Shown here in pieces: positions 36,901 to 49,100 of a stretch of DNA of 64,000 nucleotides. The DNA comes from Diphasiastrum complanatum (Eukaryota > Streptophyta > Lycopodiopsida > Lycopodiales > Lycopodiaceae). The notes beneath the pieces are model-generated. The model was not told the DNA's origin. It searched no databases and saw only the letters and a program-made list of their open reading frames with translations. Position 1 is the stretch's first letter, and each line of letters begins with the position of its first letter. The stretch spans positions 23,779,390 to 23,843,389 of the forward strand of contig CM055102.1 in NCBI GenBank assembly GCA_029204225.1. The letters run 5' to 3'. Position numbers and translations under genes: made by a program.

Positions 36901-39900
36901 GCCCTCTGATGATGATGAGCCCACATATGATTCAGATGAGACGGTCGACCTAGCAGGGGATGGTCCACGTGCCCCACCTAGTACCTCGCATCATGCCTTC
37001 TTTCCGATGATGGCTGGTCAAAATGGCCGTTCGACGGGATAGAAACGCAATCAGGTCACGTGAAATGGACTAGTTTTGCAGCTCTCTGTCCGACGGCCCA
37101 GTTTTTCCAAACAGGCTTCGTTTCGGGTGCCGTCCGTTTCGGCCAACCGACAACCTCGCCAGGAACCTGTGGGAGCAGACAGGACGAGGAACGGACGAAT
37201 GACCTGTAGTGAATGAAATAGTTTTGCATGAGTAATTACTAAGCTGTTGAAGTTCATCCAGGGGGAAAACCGATCACCTGACACAAGACACAGTACTGTG
37301 TAGAACCGTGAGGATAGAGGTACCTATACCTCTTGCAGGATGGTCGGTCATGTGATCCCCTGTAGTGAATGGCATAGTTCTGGTGACCATTCACTCTTCT
37401 GGTGTCCATTAACTTCTAGAGTTCAAAATTGTGAACAACAATTTTTTCACAATTGTTTTCATCAAGCCATGGAATTGAGGCACACCACAGAAGCCCATCA
37501 AAACGCGCAAAAGTGTGGACCTATCGTATGCTTTAGGGCCAACGGCTAGCAAACAAATGGCGAAAAGAAGGACATCAAATACACTGTTGAGCAAGATTCT
37601 TCTATTGATGAAGAGTACAAGCCTTCAGTTAGCCAGAAAGAAAGTTCGATCTCTTCCATAACTGGCGAGTGCGACTAACGTACTGAAGTTGTTTGGTTAC
37701 CGACGGGGATGGTGTAAATGAAAGTCAATTAGAGCAGGTTTTGCAATCAATATAGAGTTTGAAAGGCACTTGTGTTGGCTTTATACTGTTTTATGATTTA
37801 GGTTTTGGCTTCACTGCCAGGCAATGTTCACTACCCTTCCATCTGGACATTTGGCCAGCAAGCCTTGCAAGAAAGCAATGGTCAACAATGTCTTTCCAGT
37901 GCATGCAGACGAAAGGAGTGGTTGCGTCGCCCTTACGTACTCCCGGATTTTACCACGCCATTAATTGCTCCGTTTTCGACTCCACGCCAGACGTTTTTGG
38001 TGAGCCTTCAGAGAAAACACCAGCTGGTTTTTGATCAGTGGATCAGAAACCAGTGGGTGCTGTCTCTGTCGGCTCACCAAAAACGTTTGGCGTGGAGTCG
38101 AAAACAGAGCAATTGGTGATGTGGCAAGATTCGGGAACACGTGCTGGCGTTATAACCACTTCGACCATCTCCATGACCTGGAAAGACATTGTTGACCATT
38201 GCTTTCGTACAAAGTTTCGTGGCCAAACATCCAGATGAAAGGGTATTAATCATTGTCTTATCTATGCTGCTTCCTTGGGTGTTTGAGTTCAGGAAAATGG
38301 CTATTGAAGCCCATAAAATTTCCTTTCAAACTGTGTTCTTATTGCAAAACATGCTTTAACTGACTTTCACTCACACCGTCCCTGTCATATACCAAGCAAC
38401 TTCAATACTTCTGGCACACTTCAGATTTATGGAAGAGCTGGAACTTTCTTCCTGGCTAACTGAAGGTTTGCACTCCTCGTCATCATCAGAATCTTGCTCA
38501 ACAGTATCTTTGGTATCCTCCTTCTGGTCGTTTGTTCCCCAACCCCTAAATCTCAAACCGAACAAAAGGCCAACATTTTAGTGCGTTTTGAGGTGTTTGT
38601 GTGGTCCGCATCCCCGATCCCGTAGTGCGATGAAAACAACTGCAACAAAACTGCTGCTAATAGTGGTGAATGGTTGTTAGAACCGTGCCATTCACTACAG
38701 GGAGTGAATGGTCACTAGAAGAGTGGATGGTCATCATAACTGTGTCGACGACAAGGGACCCTTTCTGGACCATGAGTTGTTCTGCGGTGAAGTTAATTCC
38801 AATCCGTTGCGTTTCCTCGCCCTCGCCAGCTCGGGCAGGGGGGAGCAGGTCCGAGGACCGTGAGGGCACGTAGCTGTAGCTCCGGTAGTCGCCCCATTAT
38901 CTCACCCTAAAACCATGAAATTCTGCTTCTTGCTTCCGTTCGTTGTGTCGACAGACATCTATCAAACATGCTCCGACGAGTTGCCCATGTGATGTTGTAC
39001 CACCCCGAACCCTAAATCTATCTCATCACATAGGCCATGGTACTGTGTAGAATGCATTCTCCGTACGACGGCCCCGTTTCTCCAAACGGGATCCGTTTCA
39101 GGTGCCGTCTGTTTCAGCCAATGGACAACCTCGATATGAACCTGTGGGAACAAACAGGACGAGGAAACGACCGACGGTCGGCCCGCAACGTCCGCCCGAA
39201 GTTCAACGTTAAACAGGGCTTCAGGGACACTTTGTCCGGTCGGGACCTGAAAACTGGGAGATGTTTCGGAGCCCCCATGCTGGTACGCAAAATTCCGACA
39301 TCGTATTGTAGCGTGTTGACATGAGTAATTAGTAAGCTGTTGAAGTTCATCCGAGGAGAAACCGATCTCATCAACCGAGTCACAGTAGTGTATAGGTCTT
39401 GTGGTTTTCTGTAGTGAATGACACATTTTGCATAAGTAGTTAGTAAGTTGTTGAAGTTCATCCGGGGGGGAACCGATCTCATCAAATAAGTCTTAGACAT
39501 AGTAGTGTGTCGGTCTTGTGGTTTCCTGTCTTGAGAGCGTGTCACTCTTCTGATGAGCCCTAATTTCCCCCAGAGACTTCTGCTCCTGAGAGCTTGTCAC
39601 TCTTCTGGTGAGCGTTCACCTCTCCCCAATCCTCTGGTGAGCATTCACTTCCTTGAGACGGTCACTGATGCACCCTAAACCCTATACCAGTAATATGTTT
39701 GCCATACAAACCATCATCTTCACTCGAAACCACTCTCAGATCTTTCTTTGCTGCTTTTTTGGAGCTTAGTTCCCAATGAAGGTTTGTAATAATTTATGAA
39801 CTGCTCATTAGCCATGGTTGTTTAGTAATATCTCAGTTATGAGAGGCCTGGCCCAGTGGTTAGGTCTGTTGCAAATTTTTTTGGTACCGTTTTCCTATTT

Positions 39901-40091
39901 TTTAACAGGAGGGGGCAGGTGGGTGCCAGACACCCTCTGATAATTAATTCCGGGGGAAAAACAGGGGCCATAAATTGCTTTTAATTTGGTTTTTGGGATG
40001 GGGGACAGTGTAGGCAGGTGCCCGTTTTTTTTTTTTTAAATTTTTTTTTTGCAAAAAATCGGACGCGTCCGCGTCCGCCATCCGCTTCCTT

Positions 40092-40139
<48 letters not shown>

Positions 40140-43100
40140 TAGTAAAGAGTGCCCGTCGTTGACGGGCAATGGCGACCGATCTAGGTGGTGGCCGATGATT
40201 TGGAAATTGAGTATCTCGTTGACAGGAGATGATTTTTCGATGATTTGGAAATTTAGTATTGTCAGAAATGGTGAACGCTTGCAACTTTGTCGCAGCACGA
40301 ACAAGACACGAAGGTCGAACGAGAACAATTCGCGATAGTCAACGTGTCTTTGACTCGAAGCACGAACGATTCGCGAATCAATCGCGAATCGTAAACACAC
40401 CTCCAGGACCGCAAAGCGCAAAATGGACGCAAAACGAAAACTACGAAAACACACGAAGAGAAATCTTTCGCGCTGCCAGCTGGCAGCTCAACGGGCTTCA
40501 TGCCCAGCTGAAACGAATAGCAACGACGGAGACTAACTAACTAGTTGATTAGCATTAACTAGTCTTGTGATTCTACGTTTAGCTATCTTGTAAACTCCAC
40601 ACAGTGGAGTTATAAACGATCCTCTCTGGATCATAACCAAAAAGAGAGAAAAAGTGATGAGAATTTTACAGAGATCTGTAAGAAACAGAGAGAGACGTAG
40701 CGAATAGAGTAAGAAAGAAAAAATACCATAGTTGTGCATGAAAGTCTGCCAACGAGCAGAATGTTGGAATGTAAATGGAATTGCTTACATTACCATAGGT
40801 TACTTTGACCCAAAAGGTCGAGAGTTACTAAACTTAGAGCTAGCTAAGTTAGTATGAAATTAACTTGGTAGGGACTCATGGGTCCACTAGGCCTAATTGT
40901 GACATTAAGTACCCCAACTTGACATATTGGAGGTACCTTATTCTTTCTATGTAACTTATAGAAAGTTGGATAGTCAATAGTCAAGTAGTTGGACAGCCAA
41001 TAGTCAAGTAGTTGGAAAGCCAATAGTCAAGTAGTTGGATAGCCAATAGTCATGAAGTTAGATAGTCATCTTGGACTATATATATGTGTGCATCCCATTT
41101 GTATGTGACACTTTTGTAAGCAATACTGACTATTCTCCTTGGTTGTCCACGAGTTTCTACAAGAGGGTTTCTAGCCATCTCTCTCTTTCTTTCGAGAATG
41201 CTTTGTGTGATTGAATAGTTAAGATTTGGGATCCTTAGGCTTCTATTTCCTACATGGTATCAGAGCCTTTAGGTGATCATATTGCTTGCAGGAGGGCGCT
41301 CAATAGGAAGCTATCTTCTTCCCCTTTTGGTTGCAGAAAATCATCAAGTTGCTGATTTTTGCAGGAGAAGAATCTGTTCATCTTCTTATAGCTTTTTTGC
41401 AGGAAATTGCACGGCACCTTCACCTATTTGAGAGCTAGCAGTAGGGCGCCCATGCTCAAACCAATTGCATGTGATTTTCACTCAATTACATGCTGAAAAT
41501 TTCAGATTTACTTCTTAAATGAAGATACATGTGTTTTGGACACATTTCTTGCTGAAATTTTCCTATTGGTGAGCTTGGAGTAGGGCGCTACCATCAGCTC
41601 TATATGTACATAGTATGTACTCTTGTTAGCCACAAATTTCTGGTTTGGGTTTTGGCTTCATTCGAAGACTACCTATTTGTGAGCATTCTGTTTTTTGTGC
41701 AGAAATCAGCCACCTATTTCATTACTTGTTGAGCAAATTGCATGTGGAGTATTGCAATCTATTGTGCTCATAATTTCAGCTTTGAGGTTGCTGCCCTTTG
41801 AGTAGATTTTGACTTGGAAAGTCTATTTCCTATCTACTACAAGCTGATTTTTCTGTTATGGCTAAAGAATCGGAGTCTATTGGTTCTTTATATAATGAAG
41901 ATAGGCTGGATGGCACAAACTATTCCTTGTGGTGCTACATGATGAAGAACCTTCTAATTGCTAAAGGTTTGTGGGAAGTAGTTAATGGTGACGAAGAGAG
42001 GCCGCCTACCTTGGCACTTATTACACCATCTAGAACAACTACTTCTTCATCTACGGAAGTGTCTTCCGATGAGCAAAAGAAGTGGGATTGACGAGATGCA
42101 CAAGCACATTCCGTCATTGCATTATCAGTGAAGAGATCTATCCTTCCTCATATTAGATCATGCAAGACTTCCAAAAGTGCTTGGGAGACTCTTGCAAAGA
42201 TGTTTCAAGTAAAGAATGCAGCAAAAGTGGTATATCTTCGAAATCAACTTTCTATCTTGAAGATGCAAGAAGGTGATTTACTTAAAAACCACTTGACGAA
42301 GATCAAGGATCTTCGAGAGGAGCTTCTAGTATTGATGAAGTGATTGAGAACTCACAATTTGTATCTATTACTCTCAACTCTCTTCCTAATTCTTACCTTC
42401 CATTTGTTCATCATTGAGCACTTCTCTTAGGGGACAGCAAATCTCCTTCGACGAACTTGTTGACTTACTTCTTCAAGAAGAGCAAACAAGGATCAACTTT
42501 GGTGAACAAGAAGATCAAGCTTTCTTTGCAAAAGGCAAAGGCAAAGGCAAGTGAAAAGGGAAGCCTTTTTCAACAACACTTCCAAAGATGATAAAAAATC
42601 TAAGGAAGCTCAAGATCAAGGCTCCAAGTAGAAGGGTAAGTGCCACTATTGCAAGAAGTTTGGGCATCACATCAAAGAATGTAGGAAGAGGCTTGCAAAG
42701 GAAAAAGAGAAAGGTAACGACACAAGTACCGCAATCATTACTTTGGAACAACAATTTGGAAACGAGGATAATCTTTTCAATAATGATTATGCTTTTGTCA
42801 CTAATAATCTCATCTCTCCTAAAGACGAGATTTCTGCCACTTCAAATCTTGTTGGTTTTTCAGCAGAAAACAACTCATCTTTAGCTTTACAAGTTGCTGT
42901 TTTTTCATCTATTGATTGGGTGATTGATAGCGGTGCCACACGCCATATGACTTATAACAAAGAAGTTTTCACAAAGCTTGTGAAAGTGCATGATGGAAGC
43001 AAAGTTCAAGGTGTTAATAACACCTCTTATCCTATCAAAGGTATTGGAGTGATCCCCATTATCTTACCCAATGGTGAGGAAAAGTACATTCGTAATGTAC

Positions 43101-46100
43101 TTTATGTTCCAAAAATAAAAAAGAATCTCATTTCGGTGTCTACAATTATGAACTAGGGAGTGGTTGTGGAATTCAAAGAAGACAAGTGTCTTATCAAAGA
43201 CCCAAAGAGATCTCTTATGATCATTGCTTCGGGAACATTACGTGGTGGATTGTTCCTTATGGATACCTATGAGTGAAGAGCTTCATCATCTTTTTGTCTT
43301 GTTGCATCAAGTTCACATTCTTTGGAGTTGGCTGAATTATGGCATGCTAGGTTTGGACATCTCAACTTTGCTAGCTTGAAGATGTTGAAGAGATTCAATA
43401 TGGTTGAAGACATTCCTAATATTGAGCATCCCGAAGGACATGTATGCGAAGGATGCATACCTGGAAAATTTCAAAGGCAAGCTTTTCCAATTGATGGAAC
43501 TATTAGAGTTGATGGCAAATTTGATTTGGTTCATAGTATCAGTATGTGGTCCAATGAGCACCGAATCCATTGGAAGGTGTAAGTACTTTGTTACTTTTAT
43601 TGATGACCTTTCAAGATTTACATGGATTTATCCTATGAAAGCAAAATCTGAAGTTTTTCAACGCTTTAAGGATTTTCTAGCAATGATAGAAAACTAGTTT
43701 GGGCACTCTTTGAAGATCTTACGTACCGACCGAGGAGGGGAATATATAAAGAATACGTTCGGTACTTATCTTCAAAGCAAAGGTATCCATCATCAAATGA
43801 CAACCCCTTACACATCTCAACAAAATGGTGTTGCCGAAAGAAAGAATCGCACTATCATGGTGATGGCTCGATGCATGCTCAATGCAAAGGGCCTACCTCA
43901 CAAGTTTTGGGCTGAAGCAGTTATAACGGCGACTTACTTTAGTAATCGGTGTCCTACTAAAGCCTTGAAGGTATTATCTCCTTATGAAGTTTGGTATGGT
44001 AAGAAGCGTACTGTTTTTGACTTACGCATCTTTGGTTGCACGGCTTATGCTTAAGCTAAGAACCAAGCTTGATGATAAAGGAGTTAAATGCATATTTGTT
44101 GGCTATAGTAGCGAAAGGAAGGGCTATAGGTTGTTTAATATGGATACTAATTAAATCATAGTGAGTCGTGATGTTCATTTTGATGAAAAGACCTCCTATG
44201 ATGTTGCGCCCACTCATGTCATGAAAGGGGACTTCCCCCATGATGCATATGTTGAGATATTTCCAGATTTGGTTTTGCCATCTAATCATGAAGAGAAGGG
44301 GCTGCCATCAACTTCTAGTGGACAGCCCACTACTTCTTCAATTTTGCAGCCCATAGTTCATCAAGAAGAACCTATTTATGGTGAAGAGCAGCCTGTTGAA
44401 GACATCGGACAGCAAGGTCCAAGTTCGGAAAACATTGGACAACAAGGTCCAAGTTCGGAACACTTTGGACAGCAAAGTGTTGACAAAGGTAAGGCTGTTG
44501 GACAGCCCAAACCAGTCCCTAAATGGTTGTTGCAGGCTTTGCAGGACAGCAAAGTGGATCATTTCTATGAAGGGAAGACTCGTGCCTCTGCTAAATCAGT
44601 AGAATTTGCTGATTTTGCTCTTATTTCTATTGAGGATGGTACAGTAGAACCTGTTTTTTATGAGTAAGCCAGAGGAGGAAAATGTTGGGAGGATGCGATG
44701 CAAGAGGAGTACAACTCACTCATGAAGAATCACACTTGGGTTCTTGTTGATCTTCCACATGGGGCTGGAATCTTCATCTCTCAACAACGATACATTGAGT
44801 AGATGTTGAAACAATCTTCTTTTTTCAAGTCACCGCAAGTTGATGCATATGATGGATGCATTTGTGAAAAGTTTCATGCGAAACCTTTTCAATTTGATGT
44901 TTTAGCAAAGGCTGAAAAATTCAAGCATTCTTTGGAACCTTTTGTACTAATCGAGGAGGGAGTCAACATGTGTCAATTAGTACTTTTGTTCAAAGTGTTA
45001 AGAGTGAGCATTTGTTTGCAAAGAGAATTTTTCATTATTTGAAAAATCTTCTATGTCATCCCATGCCTCTTCGAGGGACAGCTTTGATGACGCCATCGTT
45101 GATGCATCTCTTGATAGTTTGCTAAATTTTTATGATGAAGATGTTGGACAACAGGTTCAGTCATCTTCTTTTGGTCATTAACAGCCCATTTTACATCATG
45201 AGCAGTCCATTATGCTTCAGGAACAGTCTGCGGAAGATTATGGACAACATGGTCCATGTTGGGAACACTTTGGGCAGCAAAGTGTGGAACAGCCCATAAC
45301 TATTCCTTGTCGGCTATTGGAGCTTTGTAGGACAGCAAAGAAATATCTTACTACGAAAGGAAGGCACATGCCTCTTTAAAATCAGTACCTCTTGCTGATT
45401 TTTTTAGTTCTACACTTACTCTTCATCATGATGTTGGTACACCGCCTATTCTATGTGAGCAAGTCATTGATGGTAAGGTTCGAGAGGATGTGATGTCAAA
45501 AGAGTTTGTTACTCTTTTTTATTGTCCTTATGATAAGGAGTATTTTCAAATAATGTGAGAGCCTATGATGGATTACAGGTCCATGTTTCGACTTATTGCC
45601 GAGTTTATGTTGGTTCCCTACTTCGGATGGAGCATGCAAATCCTCACCCTTCGACTTGATGCTTCATTATTACGCATTCTTTTCCTTTTATATGTTGGAC
45701 ATGATTGGGGATGAGATTTCGACTACTTCAGTGCGAAGTTTGGGGACATGAAGTTTGGACAACAAGTTACATTTTTCTCTTTCGAGAAGTTACTTCATGT
45801 TATGTTATGCATTTCCATTTAAGGAGGGTGTTGGAATGTAAATGGAATTGCTTACATTACCATAGGTTACTTTTACCCAAAAGGTCGAGAGTTGTGTAAC
45901 CATGGTCATTTATTATATTAGGCCTACTAAACTTAGAGTTAGTAAGTTAGTATGAAATTAACTTGGTAGGGACTCATGGGTCCACTAGGCCTAATTGTGA
46001 CATTAAGTACCCCAACTTGACATATTGGAGGTACCTTATTCTTTCTATGTAACTTATAGAAAGTTGGATAGTCAATAGTCAAGTAGTTGGACAGCCAATA

Positions 46101-49100
46101 GTCAAGTAGTTGGAAAGCCAATAGTCAAGTAGTTGGATAGCCAATAGTCATGAAGTTAGATAGTCATCTTGGACTATATATATGTGTGCATCCCATTTGT
46201 ATGTGACACTTTTGTAAGCAATACTGACTATTCTCCTTGGCTGTCCACGAGTTTCTACAAGAGGGTTTCTAGCCACCTCTCTCTTTCTTTTGAGAATGAT
46301 TTGTGTGATTGAATAGTTAAGATTCTGGATCCTTAGGCTTCTATTTCCTACACAGAACACAGCGAAAGAGCAGAGAGTCAATCCACCAACGAGCGAGACA
46401 TTGACGATCTTGTTCTAAAACCAAGCTGACAATATAGTCGCTCTATTTTGTGTATCTATTGGCCTTGTGCTGTGTATCTTGATTGCTAGAATAAAATATG
46501 TTCTGTGATGCGTAGTCGAGTGTCTGGGATCCCATAAGTGCTTTCGCACGAAAAGAAAATTTAGAGACAGAAAATTGTTTGCGAATAAGAAGAGAGAGGA
46601 CGAACACGAAACAAAAAAGCTTCCGCGACATGGTATCAGAGCCTACAGGTTATCACTACTGATATCCCAGCAGTGATTCTTCCAGACAACACAATATGGC
46701 TACGACAATCTAGACCAGAGTAGCAATCAGTCTTGATGGTGCAAATTACAGAATCTGGAAATTCAAAATCAAAACACTCCTGAAGGGCGAAGGCATCTGG
46801 TCGGTGACCGAGCTCTCAGAGGTGCAGCCTCCAGAGGGAGACCCGAGGAGAGCTGAATGGATCAGAAAGGATGAGCGCGCAATGGCGATCATCGTTTCGT
46901 CCATAAATGAAGATCCACTCATGCAGATTGAAGACTGCGAAAGTAGCCATGCAGCGTGGAAGATTAAAGCAGAAGTATGAAGTGAGGACTGCAGCTTCAG
47001 TCATGCACCTTCACAATCAGCTGCAATCCATACGGTGGGATGGCAACCAGTTAGATCAGCACGTTGAGAAGATCAGAACGATCTTCGCTCAACTCGCTGC
47101 ATCAGGACAGGAGCACCAGGTCCCAGCACCATAGCAGCTGATGTACTTCATGAAATCTCTATCGACGTCCTATCAGCCGCTGAGAATGCTCATACTGAGT
47201 CTACCAAATATGACATTCGACAAAGCAGTCAGTCTTGTTGCTGATGAGAGACTGATGAGAGACGAAGGAGAGGGAAGCAGTGATCAAGAGAAGGCACTCT
47301 TCACGAAAGGAAAGAAGAAGAACAAAAACAAGCCAAGATTCGAGAAGACGAAGTCCTCAAATCAACAATCTTCTTCTTGCGATCACTGCCACAAACCAGG
47401 CCATACGGCCAACAAATGCTGGTTCAATCCAGCAATACCTTGCATGCACTGCAAGAAGAAAGGGCATTCTGCATACGAGTGCAGATTCAACCCAAAAAGG
47501 AAAAACAAAGCTGAAAAGGCAAACGTTGCAGAGTCATCAAAGGATGCTGAAAGAGGTGACGAAGCTTTCACGATACTCGACGAAGCTTCGACAAGCTACT
47601 CTGAACACGACTACGATGTAGTCATCGATTCAGGAGCAACATCTCACATAACCTGCAACAAGAAGATCTTGATCAACTTTTGTGAACTCGAAAACGACAG
47701 AGCAGTGATTCTAGGCGATGGAAGCAGACACGATGTCAAAGGCATCGGCTCTCTACAACTACGAACATTGTCTGGCCAAGCAGAGCTGCCAGGAGCACTC
47801 TATGTGCCCTCACTCAGGAAGATTCTGCTATCTGTCTCCAAGATGGCAGATCTAGGCATTTGAGTTTTGTTCGACGACAACACTTGCTGTATGATCGAGA
47901 AGACGACAAACAAGTTGCTGATGGTCGGATGCAGAGAAGGAAATCTCTACCAGGCCAAAATAATCAGCAACTCTGAAAGCATATTAAATGCTTTAGAAAA
48001 CGAAGATCAGCTCTGGCATAGAAGAATGTATCATCTGAACATGCGGAGCCTGTATGACATGAGCAGAAAGGACATTGTCACTGGTCTCAAGATTTCAAGG
48101 CCAGAGGCTGAGTTCTGCGAAGCTTGTCAGAAAGGCAAGCAACATCGGAATCCATTCACACACGAGGGAAGAAGAGCCAAAGAAGTTCTTGAGCTCGTCC
48201 ACTCTGATGTGTGTGGACCGATGAAAACAGATTCGCTCTCAAGTTCGAGATATTTTCTAACGTTCATAGATGATTACAGCCGAATGACCACGATCTACTA
48301 CTTGAAGAAGAAATCCGAAGTATTGGATTCTTCCAAGAAGTTCGTGGCATTCGCAGAGCGACACACCTCGAAAAAGATACAGATTCTTAGATCTGACAAT
48401 GGAGGTGAATACAAAAGCACAGAATTTTCAAGATTCTGTGAAGAACAGGGGATCGAACACCAGTTCACTCCTGCATACACACCAGAATACAACTGTGTGG
48501 CAGAAAGAAAAAATAGAACGCTAGTCGAAGGAGCCAGATGCATGATGGCACAGGCTCAATTGCCAGGTCAATTCTGGGCCGAGGCAATAGCTGCAGCTGT
48601 ACACCTGCAGAACAGATCTACAACGACAACGCTGGAAAACAAAACACCATACGAAATGTGGACAGGCAGAAAGCCTGATCTGTCATACGTACGAGTGTTT
48701 GGATGTGCAGCATACAAGCACATTCTAAAGGAAAAGAGAAGCAAGCTCGATAACAAATCCGAGCAAACAATTATGGTCGGCTACTCGAATGGAACACGTG
48801 TACAGACTCTATGATCCAACAACGAAGAAGGTTGTTTCGAGCAGCAGATGCGACACTCCCCTCCCAGTCCGAAAAAATGCGACACTGCCCTCCAAAGATG
48901 CGACACGATGGTTAAAGGCAGGGATGAAAATATTTTATCATTGATTTCGACAACCCTCGGGCCTCTACAAACGACACCCTTACGTCGTTGGCTTTTTGCA
49001 GCGATGGAGTCTACTTGTCATTGTGTTTGTAACTCAAGTATTAAGATTGGCCTACATGAATCCAGCTGAGAATGTTATTTCGACCTCATGTATCTCATAC

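Larger units (their letters stand above)
33293..40092. mobile_element. putative large (TA)n-bounded element carrying a hAT gene (copy 2)
   Basis: Starts with the same TCAGACATGAGGGTCCGGGC as copy 1 and ends with the same GCGTCCGCCATCCGCTTC plus C/A TTAGA as copy 1, again next to (TA)n (40093-40137). GC-rich GGACGCG blocks occupy both ends (33293-33470 and 40060-40092). Between them lie two (GA)n tracts, short telomere-like repeats, a hAT transposase gene, a 1.36-kb near-palindrome and direct repeats. Treating this as a single element is inference; copy 2 left and copy 3 right could also be halves of a small element split by later insertions. Confidence 0.4.
40762..46352 (+). mobile_element. 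copia element C: complete-ended, lacking most RT
   Basis: LTRs at 40762-41254 (493 bp) and 45829-46352 (524 bp), starting TGTTGGAATG and ending TTTCCTACA. Target-site duplication CAGAA at 40757-40761 and 46353-46357. The primer site follows the 5' LTR and AAGGAGGG precedes the 3' LTR. The body has gag, CCHC knuckle, protease and integrase, then WEDAMQEEYNSLMKNHTWVL (RT start) jumping to GIFISQQRYIE, so the RT core including YVDD is deleted, as is RNase H. The LTRs differ by roughly nine substitutions and one ~32-bp indel. Inserted inside the LTR of element B. Confidence 0.95.

Noticed and set aside
39845-39873. tRNA gene or SINE head (A-box-like string)
   Set aside because: No B box or cloverleaf follows, so it is mentioned only as content of the stretch.
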